Assembly (NCBI RefSeq): GCF_040412425.1
Contig: NC_089741.1
Location: 36,191,420 to 36,255,419 of the forward strand
Length of the DNA: 64,000 nt
Origin: Macrobrachium rosenbergii
Lineage: Eukaryota; Arthropoda; Malacostraca; Decapoda; Palaemonidae
Direction: 5' to 3'
Made by a program: the position numbers and the translations under genes
In this document: piece after piece, positions 21,180-33,617 of the stretch
How positions within the stretch are numbered: position 1 is the stretch's first letter
Layout: every line of letters starts with the position of its first letter
Notes under the pieces: generated by a model
Told to the model about the DNA's origin: nothing
Databases searched by the model: none
Seen by the model: only the letters and a program-made list of their open reading frames with translations

Positions 21180-21430
21180 TCATTACTTAAGGTTCTTTGC
21201 AGCGTTCCTTCGGTCCCTAGCCGCAACCCCTTTCGTTCCTTTTTTTACTGTACCTTCATTCATATTCTCTTTCTTCCATCTTGCTATCCAGCCTCCCTAA
21301 CATTTGTTTCATTGTGCAACTGCTTTGAGGTTTATACTCCCAATATCCGTTTTGGCGCTGAATGATCGCATAGGTCCTAATCCTTGGCCTTTGGCCTAAT
21401 CTATATTCCAATCCATTCTGTATTCCATAA
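21180..21430 (+). repeat. Element B copy 5 (5' truncated)
   Basis: Starts at CATTACTTAAGGTTCTTTGC. It carries an internal deletion between the GAGGTTT and CCGTTTTGGCGCTGAATGAT blocks. The terminal block reads CGCATAGGTCCTAATCCTTG, so the hairpin is weakened. Confidence 0.9.
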
Positions 21431-21760
21431 CGACAGTCATTTTCCAACTTCATTTTTCATGTATTTACATACTTATATTTTATTAGTTTTAAGTCATAAC
21501 TGCATTTCTACCACCATTTTCTTGTACATTGGTAGCCATTAGACTTGTCTTCCTTGTTCTTTATTTATATATTTTTTTATTTTTGTCCTGTTTTGACATA
21601 TTGACCCCGTTTGTGAATGTTAGTTTCGCTCAAGGAGGAATTCTGGTACTTCCATACTTTTGCTGAATGAAAATGATTAATCATCTTACCTCACCGGCCA
21701 TCATCCATTGTATAATCGTTTTCCTTTTTCCTTATTCCGTATTATAAGTCGAAGGATAAA

Positions 21761-21817
<57 letters not shown>

Positions 21818-22355
21818 GATTCTTCCTCCACCCTGATCACTAAGTAAGGTATTTAAAACTACCTTATGTTAGGAGACATTATATCATATTTGTTTTATCC
21901 TCGTAATTTAATTTTTTTTTTACTTTGGAATGAGTAATTAATATCCATACATTATATTCCTTTATTCTTAATATTTTAGAATGAGTAATTATTATTATTC
22001 ATACATTATATTCCTTTTATTTTTAATACACTAGAATGAGTAATTATTATTATTCATACGTTATCATTATATTCCTTTAATTTGTCAGCGATTCGACCCT
22101 CCGAACATTTCTCGAGCTTAATCACGACTTTCTTCCTGAAGTTAGGCCTCGCTTTTTCAGACGCTGCAAAGTTCAAGGTCTTCTTGCGAATGGAATCAGT
22201 CGAGTAAATATTAAATTCAGGCCTCGCTGAGATGCAGGCAAGCAGATTTTTGCTTCTGTCATACAAAGCACACAATTTTCTGGGCTGCTGCTGATTTGCA
22301 GAGTGCCAGTAGTTCACCAGAGAAAGTGTCACGCCAGTGGTAATTAAAATAGAGT
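21431..22355. other. Sequence with (CT)n tract and a 45-60 bp AT-rich tandem repeat
   Basis: (CT)n at about 21763-21814. At about 21925-22080, three units share GAATGAGTAATTATTATTAT followed by CATACATTATATTCCTTTAT. No gene recognised. Confidence 0.7.
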
Positions 22356-22357
22356 TG

Positions 22358-22414
<57 letters not shown>

Positions 22415-22578
22415 TAGGTAGAGACCTTCTTTCAAACATGTAGTTTTGAATGTTATTGTTGGATCACCTGCATTCAATTACATAGAGTTTTCTCTTTATG
22501 TAACAGTTATTAGAAAGATTGAGAAAACTCTATAAAATTTGGAATGCAGCTGATGCAACAACAACAACAATAATATAT

Positions 22579-22638
<60 letters not shown>

Positions 22639-22642
22639 TTAA
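22356..22642. repeat. Two (AAT)n arrays bracketing a hairpin
   Basis: (AAT)n arrays at about 22358-22412 and 22580-22637 flank an inverted repeat. ATAGAGTTTTCTC (22482-22494) pairs perfectly with GAGAAAACTCTAT (22521-22533), and the stem extends imperfectly to TGCATTC/GGAATGCA (22469-22548). Confidence 0.92.
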
Positions 22643-22800
22643 AATAATATAATGAGGGTAAAGCCGCCTCTTTTCTTGAGTGTAATCTGATGAGGACAGC
22701 AGTATAACAATATTACTTTGTTTTAGCTCGTGGTCATGTACAAATACAGTGTGCAGGCATGTACAATAGACACTATACAAATACGTGTCCAAGAATTGTT

Positions 22801-23212
22801 AAATATGCGCCGAAGTTTCTTCGGCGCAATCGAGCTTTTGTACAGCCGCTACAGCGTATAGTCAAGGCCATCGAAAACAGATCTATCTTCGGTGGTCTAG
22901 GCACGCTGTATGAGCCGCGGCCTATGAAACTTTAACCACGGCCTGGTGGTGGCCTGGCCTATGTCGTTGCCAGAAGCACGATTATGGCTAACTTTAACCT
23001 TAAATAAATAAAACTACTGAGGTTAGAGGGCTGCAATTTGGTATGTTTGATGACTGGAGGGTGGATGATCAACATACCAATTTGCATACTTCAGCCTCAG
23101 TAGCTTTTTAGACCTGAGGGCGGACAGAAAAAAGCACTGACAAAAAGTGACAGAAAAGTGCGGGATAGACAAAGTTGCCACAACAGTTTTCCTATTACAG
23201 AAAAGTAAAAGG
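22801..23212 (-). repeat. Element A copy 5 (subfamily A2, minus strand)
   Basis: Begins (minus-strand 3' end) with ATGCGCCGAAGTTTCTTCGG. It contains the CCATCGAAA...TTCGGTGG module, the GCCGCGGCC arm, the central palindrome around GATGATCAACATACC and a degraded 5' hairpin AGTTTTCCTATTACAGAAAA. Near full length. Confidence 0.94.
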
Positions 23213-23705
23213 GAACGGAGAGCGACGGCATGAAGGCTAATAATAATTTAACGAGAACGTAGATTTGGTATGGACACCAGCACGATATCAGACGCAGCGA
23301 CGGACTGCGCTAACGTTAGCAAATCCACTCCCTTGAAAGACAGTGGCAACCATGGCGCTAACGGTAGCGCCCAGTGCAAAGCGAATCGAAAACATAATGA
23401 CACGGGTCTTATATCACGCGTGTAACGATAGAGTGATGATGTAGTACACCTTGAGAGTGAGTGAGAGAGAAACTTCCAATCACGTTCCCAAACGCGTGAT
23501 TTAAGGAGAGCGTCTCAACTACGAAGGAACACCTTCACATTTCCCCTGCCTTGCTGCCGGGGTACTTGTCATGTTTAGCCTGAAAATATTGACGCTGCTA
23601 GACTGTGGTTGGTGGTTGGTTGGGTGGTGGAGTTTGGGAGGGGGTGCCGGGGATTGCTTGTTTGAAGTGGTATAGGGTTTTAAGCCCCGTGGAAGAAGAA
23701 GAAGG

Positions 23706-23708
<3 letters not shown>
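23213..23708. other. Sequence without recognised gene
   Basis: GC-richer than its surroundings. A perfect hairpin GGCGCTAACGGTAGCGCC sits at 23354-23371. (GGT)-rich sequence at 23600-23650. Coding content is not supported. Confidence 0.45.
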
Positions 23709-23743
<35 letters not shown>

Positions 23744-23860
23744 GCATATATATATATATATACATTATATATCTATATGTGTATGTTTATAAAATATATG
23801 TATATATATACATAATATATATACATTTATATATACAATATATGTGTGTGTAATGGTATT
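23709..23860. repeat. (CT)n then AT-rich compound microsatellite
   Basis: (CT)n at about 23710-23742 followed by TTCGC and interrupted (AT)n with TATGTG and ATACAT variants. Confidence 0.95.
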
Positions 23861-23981
23861 TTGTGTGAACCAGATTTGACGCTTTTTGTAAGAATACGAT
23901 GACATTGAAAAAATTTCCTTCATTTGGCTGATTAAACTCAAAATGCTTCAGATTATGTAAATATGTTAACATCCCCCTCTC

Positions 23982-24024
<43 letters not shown>

Positions 24025-24598
24025 CATTTCCCATCTTAAGTTTTTAGGCTATCAGGGTAATGGGGAGCCAGGCATTGAGGGTAACAGTGGCCCTCAGATA
24101 AATTTGGCACAAGCAAGGAACCCATTATCCAATTTGCTGTGAATTCTAAGTGCAGCTTTTTTTTTTTTTTCTTTTTTTTTTTACTTATTTCGGGGCATGA
24201 AGTAGCGGCAACCTATAAATTAAAATCCATGAATATTGGGATTTATAGAGGTTTGAATAAGAAATGAAATTAAAATAAAAGTCTATATAAATATTGGGAT
24301 TTTTTTTTTTATAGAGGTTTGAATATCAATGTATTAAATACATTACAAAGTTAATGTAAAAGTTTTTTTATGAGGACTGAAAAGGTTCTAATCATCACTG
24401 GCATATTTGACCAGACTCATAATAGTTTTCGTAAGAGATTAACAGATGGTGTATTCATGACGTGTGTGGGTAATAGATTATATTGGCCATTTTTTCGGAT
24501 TTCTTCACTTTATGAGGCAAATATATACTATTGGGCTACTTTCAGTGAGACCTTTCATTTATTTAAATAATTGGTGACTAAAAGATATCTGCATATTT

Positions 24599-24599
<1 letters not shown>
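23861..24599. other. Spacer with (CT)n, poly-T and a short duplication
   Basis: (CT)n at about 23980-24019 and a poly-T run at about 24156-24182. A partial duplication of ATATTGGGATTTATAGAGGT followed by TTGAATA lies at about 24232-24262 and 24292-24332. No gene recognised. Confidence 0.6.
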
Positions 24600-24647
<48 letters not shown>

Positions 24648-24741
24648 AAGCAGGGATTCTGTGGATTCTGCAAATCGTTTCGAATCAAAGGTGGCATCCT
24701 TGACTCAGCTCTTGCAACGCCAGGTAACTGTTCGTCATCGG

Positions 24742-24774
<33 letters not shown>

Positions 24775-24824
24775 GTGTGGTTTCAGGAGCACTGCCTTAA
24801 TAATCTTAGCGTTATTTCTGTGTG

Positions 24825-24872
<48 letters not shown>

Positions 24873-24943
24873 TTCTTCTTCTCTTTGCGGGGTTTCTGGA
24901 GTCAATTGCCTTGATACTTTAGCGTTATGTCTGTGATTGTGAA

Positions 24944-25024
<81 letters not shown>

Positions 25025-25123
25025 CTCATGGGCCGAACAGGCTGAGTCATATAGTGATGATTCTACTTGCATAACCAGTCAAGGATTTCTGTCAGTGATA
25101 TCAATGGTAACTTTCATGTACAG

Positions 25124-25182
<59 letters not shown>

Positions 25183-25188
25183 GTTGAT
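24600..25188 (+). repeat. (CT)n-rich cluster, partly tandem
   Basis: Five long (CT)n tracts. Two spacers share a GGTTTC(A/T)GGAG start and a GCCTTGATACTTTAGCGTTAT-like body (about 24779-24830 and 24888-24945), so at least part arose by duplication of CT plus spacer. Confidence 0.93.
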
Positions 25189-25299
25189 TCTAAACAATTT
25201 AAGAGAGACGATGTTTCATTTTATGAATTATAGTGTACGGTTTATCTGAGCAGTGATATAAGTACTCTGGTTGTTAGGTGAGTATGATTGCTGCAGCTG

Positions 25300-25424
25300 A
25301 GGCTGGAGAAAAGAGAGGAGAGAGAGTGGAGAGATAATAATGGATAATCAAACAAAAATGAAAATGTTTTCTTTTCACTATTTGACATGAATTCTCAAAA
25401 ATCAGAGAGAGAGAGGGAGAGAGA

Positions 25425-25470
<46 letters not shown>

Positions 25471-25566
25471 AGGATATCAGTGATCACCAAAAAGATCATG
25501 GTGATCACACACTCGTCCTAATATTTGAAAGCAGAAAAACCCTCGTCTAGGTAATCCGGACCTTAC

Positions 25567-25641
<75 letters not shown>

Positions 25642-25703
25642 CTTACAGAATTATCAGCTTCCTTTTCTATATAAACAAAAAATTGCACAGTTGAAGAAAT
25701 AGG

Positions 25704-25772
<69 letters not shown>

Positions 25773-25839
25773 TTAGCACGAACAGAATTATCAGCTTCCT
25801 TTCTATATGAAAAAATCGTACAGTTGAAGAAATAGGAAA

Positions 25840-25903
<64 letters not shown>

Positions 25904-25913
25904 GAAGTAGGAA

Positions 25914-25985
<72 letters not shown>

Positions 25986-26044
25986 TTATTTTAAGAATTC
26001 ACGCCAAACAGTGAAAAAAGGGAACATTTTCATTTTTGCTTGAT

Positions 26045-26107
<63 letters not shown>

Positions 26108-26255
26108 CGAGGAAGTTACAGCTGAAGAGACGTCTTCTTATCCTTTCTTCGCTCGACATGTGTGTCGACATGAAGCTGCTGCTGGCTCTTGGGTACCTGA
26201 GACCCGGGTCGAACGTGACGGCGTGACACAAGTGTAGCAAAAGGATAATTAGTGC

Positions 26256-26304
<49 letters not shown>

Positions 26305-26383
26305 TTTCTCTTCATTCAACTATACGATATTTTGTTCATATAGAAAAGGACGCTGATAACTCTGTAAGTGCTAAAATAGAGAG

Positions 26384-26414
<31 letters not shown>

Positions 26415-26567
26415 GAGAGAGGTTTTCCTCTCTTTTTCAACTATACGATTTTTGTTCATTTAGAAAATGACGCTGATAATACTGTAAGTGCTAAAAGAGA
26501 GAGAGAGAGAGAGAGGACGATTTTTGTTCATTTAGAAAAATGACGCTGATAATACTGTAAGTGCTAA

Positions 26568-26598
<31 letters not shown>

Positions 26599-26660
26599 GT
26601 TTTCCTTTTTATTGAACGAAAATGGATAATAAGATCTTGGAAAGGTAGAGATAGAGCCAA
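25300..26660. repeat. (CT)n/(GA)n cluster with inverted spacer copies
   Basis: CT tracts (25568-26105) lie between GA tracts (25405-25466 and 26258-26660). The spacer CAGCACTTACAGAATTATCA (25637 and 25775) recurs in reverse complement as TGATAACTCTGTAAGTGCTA (26353) and again at 26474 and 26543. A second spacer ending in GTTTGATTATCC-type sequence at 25335-25405 (minus) recurs at 25978-26049 (plus). The block therefore contains at least two separate inverted duplications. Confidence 0.9.
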
Positions 26661-26837
26661 TGAGAGAGAGAGGTTCAACGTCAATTTTTTTATGAATATA
26701 TGTCACGAAGTGGATTGTTATCTTAAATAGGAAAAATGAGGCCTGTTATAAATAAAATTTAAATATTTTTAGTATCCATGACAAGGGAGGAAAGGAATTT
26801 ATATCTTGAGGTGTTAACCCACTGACTGGGCAATATT

Positions 26838-26844
<7 letters not shown>
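26661..26844. other. Spacer
   Basis: No gene recognised. Confidence 0.45.
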
Positions 26845-26917
<73 letters not shown>

Positions 26918-26923
26918 TATATA

Positions 26924-26966
<43 letters not shown>

Positions 26967-27003
26967 ATACACACATATATATACAATATATTTATATATA
27001 TAT

Positions 27004-27080
<77 letters not shown>
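26845..27080. repeat. (AT)n microsatellite, interrupted
   Basis: About 235 bp of (AT)n with a few TATAATTTATA and ACACAC interruptions that repeat at about 26922 and 26960. Confidence 0.97.
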
Positions 27081-27084
<4 letters not shown>

Positions 27085-27665
27085 TAGATATGAGTTAATT
27101 TTACCCAGCCTCATCTTTTGCACACTTTTTATTTTTATTTATTTTTTTTTTTGGAGAGAGAGTTTTGGCCTATATTTGGATAAACATTTGATGCTCCGCG
27201 AACCGTCAGTAATGTAATAATTGTTATGCAGGGAAGGTTTTATTTGTTTACCCTGTATATTTGTTTTTAATTGTAATAGTATTAAAGCGGTTGCTTGTTA
27301 TTGCATATTTAATATTGAGCTTTATTTATTTTGGTATCGAAGGCTTATTATTCATTTGAATTCATGTCTTTGAAGCAAACAGGAAAGCTTACTTCTTCGC
27401 CAGTATGAAATTTACAGAGCATTTCCCTTACTTTATTGTTGTTGTCGACCGACCTGGCCTTATGCCAGCACGGATCTGGCTCTTGGATCAGCCCATGTGA
27501 AAAAAGGTAATATTATTGTGTCCTCGTAACACTTTTCCCTGCGGTTGATATAATATTTATTTTCAAGAACCGGATAGTTATTACTCTCCAGAAATGGATG
27601 CTGGGTTGAAATACGACTCCTTCCCTCTAGTCGTTACTGCTCTTTTTATTCTTTCTTTTTATTTT
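27081..27665. other. Sequence without recognised gene
   Basis: AT-rich. Around 27440-27500 there is a GGCCTTATGCCAGCACGG motif; a related GGCCTTATGCCGACACGG occurs near 51452, suggesting a short dispersed repeat. No gene recognised. Confidence 0.45.
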
Positions 27666-27917
27666 ACCTCTTCTTCTTCTTCTTCTTCTTCTTCTTCTTC
27701 TTCTTCTTCTTCAGGACCGCATGTTGATTGAATTCCGATCGCGTCGACCGGATGTTGATAGAAATCCGATGTTGTCATGTGTGTTTGTTTGCATCGACCC
27801 TCTGGTAAACTTCGCCAAAACTGGAGACGGGCGTTAGAGAACTCGCCCTTCGCTTGTTTCGTGTAAGAAGAAGAAGAAAGAAGAAGAAGAAGAAGAAGAA
27901 GAAAGAAGAAGAAGAGA
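27666..27917. repeat. Oppositely oriented (TTC)n and (GAA)n arrays
   Basis: (CTT)n at about 27668-27713 and (GAA)n at about 27867-27915 flank about 150 bp, so the two arrays are reverse complements and could pair. The spacer has a TTGAATTCCGATCGCGTCGACCGGA-like segment partly repeated as GATAGAAATCCGATG. Confidence 0.93.
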
Positions 27918-28084
27918 TCCTTGCCATGAGAGGATTCTGCGCCTTCATGAGCCAAACAAAAAAATTGCTGTTGAGTTCTTAAATAGATTCTGTAATGAAA
28001 AGGGTTCGCCTTCGGTGTCAGGGAAGGCATTAGCAGTTAAAGTTATTGTTTCTGGAAGGCGGAAAGAAGGCAAGAAGTCAGGGA

Positions 28085-28100
28085 GGAGGAGGAGGAGGAG

Positions 28101-28147
<47 letters not shown>
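28085..28147 (+). repeat. (GGA)n(GA)n compound microsatellite
   Basis: Trinucleotide GGA passes directly into dinucleotide GA. Confidence 0.98.
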
Positions 28148-28151
<4 letters not shown>

Positions 28152-28855
28152 CCAGATGTTCCCGTGAGAGGAAGGAAAAGCCAATCAGGGAACCGGGAGA
28201 ATTGTTTACAGAATTTCGCGAGGAAGTGTTTTGTGTTTTGTTCTTTGGTGTCTGAAAGGTCTCTGCTCTGCGGCGTGATGGTCACTGGTTTGGACGGAGG
28301 ACAGTGAAGATCATTCGATCCTGCTGAGGTGACCGAGTTGCGTACACCATGAGCAGTAACATTCAGTGGAGGCTTTCAGAAGAGTTCATGAAAGCTAAAG
28401 AATACGAATTAGACCGTCGATAGACTCCACAAAGAAATTTGTATGCAATGAAGGTTGGAGGTAATATTTAAATCATTATTTTTTTTCTGAATATAACCTT
28501 CATTCGTTCGAGAGGCAGGAAGATCTGTTGCTTGCTTCCCCTATTTCATCTTGCTATTCGTTCGGGAAATAATTGAAAGGAAAAGGAGAACACACGATAA
28601 GACTTATTTTTAGTCTGAAATAAAAAAGAACTAGAATAATCGTATACGAAAGCTACACAGGCTCCTGAAAACGATCGCCAGACTGAACTAAACTAATGTA
28701 AACTAAACTAAAGTAAACTGAACTAACTGAACTTTAGTAACCTGAAGCCAGAGGTCACTCTGACTCAACCATTTTCCCGTTACACTATTTTCCAACGACA
28801 CCGTTTTCGTAAGAGTTATGTCACAAGCAGAAAAAAAAACATTTCACCATTTCCC

Positions 28856-28897
<42 letters not shown>

Positions 28898-29108
28898 ACT
28901 CAACAGCCTTCATTACTCCGACGCTAATAGCTTTCTACTAATTAGGACCCCCTAATTATGCCTCATTACTGAATGCCTCCTGCGTTTCGGGTCGGTCATG
29001 TGCCCTCAGGCGGTCCTCGCATTTCGTAATTGAATCCTCGATTTCTTTCGAGAATAATGATGGTCGTCTTTGGCGTTCGCTTATGGCGGCCATGTTCTTC
29101 TTAACTGC
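28148..29108. other. Sequence with a 24-codon ORF of ordinary composition
   Basis: Mostly unique. An ATG in a CACCATGA context at 28349 opens a 24-codon frame ending in TAG at 28421-28423. It encodes a charged, non-repetitive peptide (starts MSSNIQWRL, ends YELDRR). A first exon or a chance ORF cannot be told apart. (GA)n at 28857-28895. No other content recognised. Confidence 0.3.
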
Positions 29109-29505
29109 GAAGGGAGTTCATCGGGAGTCGGGGAGCACTGAGGCAGATATAGAGTTCCTCGTTTGCGCTGCATGAATGAATGGTGGGAAGGAAGGGAGTT
29201 TATCGGGAGTCGGGAAACACTGAGGCAGATATAAAGTTCCTTGTTTGCGCTACATGAATGAATGGAGGGGAAGAAGGGAGTTCATCGGGAGTTGGAAACA
29301 CTGAGGCAAGTATAGAGTTCCTTGTTTGCGCTGCACGAATGAATGGAGGGAGGGAAGGAAGTTGATCGGGAGTCGGGAAACACAGAAGCAGAAAAGAGTT
29401 CTTCAATCCTTAGCCCCTTGAGGGCAGGAAGGAAAATTATCCGGAGTCAGGGAACACAGAAGCAAGAATAGAGTTCCTTGTATGCGCTATACAAATGAAG
29501 GAATA
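29109..29505 (+). repeat. Tandem repeat, about 80-90 bp unit, about 4.5 copies
   Basis: Units read GGGAGTTCATCGGGAGTCGG, CACTGAGGCAGATATAGAGT, TCCTTGTTTGCGCTGCATGA and ATGAATGGAGGG. Units differ by small indels, and the fourth lacks the TTTGCGCTGCATGAATG part. Confidence 0.95.
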
Positions 29506-29605
29506 GACTAACCGTTTATTTCCTTTGCAAGACTTGCTGCTCCAAAAAAAAATTAATTGTAATATTCCTTGTAATGGCTTTCAGTATTGCGTATTTTATT
29601 GTAAG

Positions 29606-30553
<948 letters not shown>

Positions 30554-30877
30554 GGCCCCGTAAGTGCATATGCTGCCGTCAGTGCACCTCATGCGGTGCA
30601 CTGTAGGCGTTACTTCAGGTTCCATACATCAACCCTTCGACCCGTTGCTGCATGCAACCCCTTTAATACCTTTTACTGTATCTCCGTTCATATTCTCTTT
30701 CATCCATCTTCCTTTCCACCCTCTCCTAACATTTGATTCATAGTGCAGCTGCCAGGTTTTCCTCCTGTTACACCTGTCAAACCTTTTACTGTCAATTTCT
30801 GTTTCAGCGCTGAATGATCTCATAGGTCTCAGGGCTTGGCCTTTGGACTAAATCCTATATTCTGTTCTGTTCTATAA
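30554..30877 (+). repeat. Element B copy 6
   Basis: Near full length, with the CCCCGTAAGTGCATATGCTGC start, an intact GTGCACC TCATGC GGTGCAC hairpin (30590-30602 region), the body blocks, CTCATAGGTCTC hairpin and a TTCTG tail. Confidence 0.94.
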
Positions 30878-30969
30878 TTTACCGATATTTACGAAATGTT
30901 CTTTCTTCTTCTCTGTATGGCATTTTATTAGTGCATTATTATATATTATTATATATTCGTCTCCGAATT

Positions 30970-31230
30970 ATTACCATTCAAAAGATGAACCCTATTCATG
31001 TGGAACAATCCCACCAAAAGGCCACTGACTTGAAATTCAAGCTTCAAAGAATATGGGGTGTTCTTTAGGAAGAAGCACGAGGAGGCAATTGGAAATACAG
31101 AAAGAAGAGATCTCACTTATTAAAAAAGAAAAAATAGATTAATAAATTAGTAAATAGATAAAAAATGTATTAAAATGCAAGGAGAATTGCACCGTCCTTT
31201 TGCACTGTAAGCTAGAACGAACATGCAGCT
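30970..31230 (+). repeat. Element C copy 6
   Basis: Begins at CATTCAAAAGATGAACCCTA, continues through GGAACAATCCCACCA, CCACTGACTTGAAATTCAAG, CTTCAAAGAATATGGGGTGT, GGAAATACAGAAAGAAGAGA, TCTCACTTATTAAAAAAGAA, the AATAAATTAG linker and GCAAGGAGAATTG. It diverges before the GAAGTTCCA block. Immediately downstream of Element B copy 6. Confidence 0.92.
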
Positions 31231-31570
31231 TGCTCCTGCCTGTCGCCAGAGATGAGCGTTCCCACCTCAGTGTTCCAACATTAAATTCTACGTGTTATCT
31301 AGAAGGTCTTTAATGAATTCAGCAGAGCGTACACTTTTCTGAAGTCGGTTGGAGGCGACAGGAAAATTCGCTGCCGTGTGATTTGCGCGAAATCTTGGAT
31401 TTCACGATTGCAGCTGTTGTGGTGTACTCAGGGAGAGGTCGACAATTAGTGGGACATTTTTGGGGGCCTTTTTTCATGACAGAATACCTGTTTTGAGGAT
31501 TTATTTTGTTTACGTGCTCAAGAATACGCGTTACTGATGTGCTCTGCGTTTTGTGCATGACATTTTTGCG
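31231..31570. other. Spacer
   Basis: No gene recognised. 84-codon antisense ORF at 31319-31573 without known motif. Confidence 0.4.
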
Positions 31571-31628
31571 CATTATTATTGTTATTATTATTATTCAGAA
31601 AACGAACCCTATTCATATGGAACATTGA
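31571..31628 (+). repeat. Element C fragment 7
   Basis: (ATT)n then CAGAAAACGAACCCTATTCA and TATGGAACATTGAAAAAG; only the first 45 bp of the body is present. Confidence 0.8.
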
Positions 31629-31837
31629 AAAAGACGCAACCGTTTCTTTATCACACCACCTTAAGACGTTTTCTCGTTTCGAAACGTATGGTAGAATTAA
31701 CGTTTTCGAAAAATCAAAGGGAAATTTACCAAGGGATATCTTTACGTTTCTTATAAGAAAGGTTTGCTCTGAGTTGTAATACTTGATTGCGACAACCCTT
31801 AAGAGGAAATATACTTGAGAGTTTGCAATGGAAAACA

Positions 31838-31894
31838 AAGCGGATTGGGGTCTCGCTTCTTAGGATAATGATCGAAAATAATAAGCGAATAGGA

Positions 31895-31961
<67 letters not shown>

Positions 31962-32034
31962 CCTTTTGGAGGTTTTAAAGCGGATTGGGGTCTCGCTTCT
32001 TAGGATAATGATCGAAAATAATAAGCGAATAGGA

Positions 32035-32092
<58 letters not shown>

Positions 32093-32095
32093 ATT
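31838..32095 (+). repeat. Tandem duplication, about 140-bp unit ending in (CT)n
   Basis: The block AAGCGGATTGGGGTCTCGCT ... AATAGGACGTTCTCTCT occurs at 31839 and again at 31979, essentially identical over about 60 bp. Each copy is followed by a (CT)n tract of different length. A recent duplication. Confidence 0.96.
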
Positions 32096-32285
32096 CGATC
32101 CCAGGGCGAGGAAGGAGCGATGTGGACGCGTCTCCATGTAACCCAGTGTACCTCTGCTGATTATATACTTGGTTGTTAGTCCGCTGTTGTGGGTCGCTTA
32201 GGAAAAAACAAAAGAATGTGGTGTTCGCTACTCGGTCAAAATATATAAAAAAAAAAATCCCCACCCCGCGCGAAATAAAGCCATT

Positions 32286-32364
<79 letters not shown>

Positions 32365-32690
32365 AACCAAGGCCAGATATCAAAGTAATCATTTATCGGA
32401 ACCAGCATCAATAATAATATTTCCCGGAAATCCTTATTCGTTACTGAACGTAAACAGGCTATTGCCCCTGCGTAAAAATAAACTTGACATTATGTCATTT
32501 TTGTTTTCTTGTTTACTTGTTTGTTTGTTTTTTTTTTCTCTCTCTCTCTCTTATTTCAACGCGGAGTTAAATTACGTGGCTACATTGCTCTTTGATGCTG
32601 GCATGTGCGTGCAAAAGCAATAGTTCACTGAGGTCATTTTCTGTTAGGTGGCGTCTCTAGTCACTTAATAACGACAAGATGAAATAAAAA
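32096..32690. other. Sequence with long (CT)n tract
   Basis: (CT)n at about 32289-32361. The rest has no recognised gene; short T-rich and CT runs at about 32528-32552. Confidence 0.6.
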
Positions 32691-32705
32691 GGAGAGAGAG
32701 AGAGA

Positions 32706-32752
<47 letters not shown>
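32691..32752 (+). repeat. (GA)n microsatellite
   Basis: About 60 bp of GA with one GGGA interruption. Confidence 0.97.
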
Positions 32753-32753
<1 letters not shown>

Positions 32754-32984
32754 ATGTTCGCGGAACGAGAATAAAAAAAAGAATTGGGAGTCAAGGGACG
32801 ATCCTCGTAGAACTTTAGTCGACGATGTTCGTAGAATCTGTAAAGACCAAACGACGGTTTTAATGGGATTATTCAGGACAGACGACGATCTATTTTGTAA
32901 AATTTTCACCATTCACATCAATTTGCGACGACTAAAAACAAGCGCACAAAAAAAGAAATAACTTCACACTACTCAAAAACAAAT

Positions 32985-33376
32985 AAAACAAGTAAAAGAT
33001 GCTCCGATGTTTCTTTGGCGTAATCAAGTTTTCTGTACATAGTATAATCAAGGACGCGGAAAGTAGATCTATCTTTCGGTGATCTTGGTATAATGCTGTA
33101 TAGAGCCGCGGGCCATGAAACTTTAACCGCGGCCCGGTGGTGGCCCGGCCTATATCGTTGCCAAATGCACGATTACGGCTAACTTTAACCTTAAATAAAA
33201 TAGAAACTACTGAGGCTAGAGGGCTTCGATTTGGTATGTTGATGATTGGAGGGTGGATGATCAACATACCAATTTGCAGCCGTCTAGCCTCAGTAGTTTT
33301 TAAGATCTGAGGTCGGACAGAAAAAGCGCGGACGGACGGACGGACAAAGCCGGCTCAATAGTCTTCTTTCCAGAAT
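32985..33376 (-). repeat. Element A copy 6 (subfamily A2, minus strand)
   Basis: Minus-strand copy with terminal GATGTTTCTTTGGCG (degraded GCGCCGAAG hairpin), AGTTTTCTGTACA, a complete CCGAAAGATAGATCTA...-type module and the long central palindrome (GAGGCTAGAGGGCT left, AGCCGTCTAGCCTCAGTAG right). The 5' hairpin is lost at about 33365. Confidence 0.93.
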
Positions 33377-33617
33377 ACTAACAAGAGCAAAGAAACAAAG
33401 GATGAACGAATCCTTCCCCCGCAAGAATTTCCAGTTTCCAGGAAACAGATAAACTGCGAAGAATGGCAGAAGCGTCTATAAATTTGAGATGTGCTATTCG
33501 TTGCGAATGAAATGTAAAAGCAGCGGACCCTTCCCAGTGTGAGAATAAATATACCAAAGCCTAGAATGGGAAGGGGAGAAGAGGGGGCGAGGTTTGGGGA
33601 GCAGTATCTCACTCAGG
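33377..33617. other. Spacer
   Basis: Purine-rich sequence between Element A and a minisatellite. An 85-codon antisense ORF has no recognised domain. Confidence 0.4.

Noticed and set aside
22690..22710. Hammerhead ribozyme (CTGATGAGGA motif)
   Set aside because: The core motif is not followed by a stem II and GAAA; chance match.
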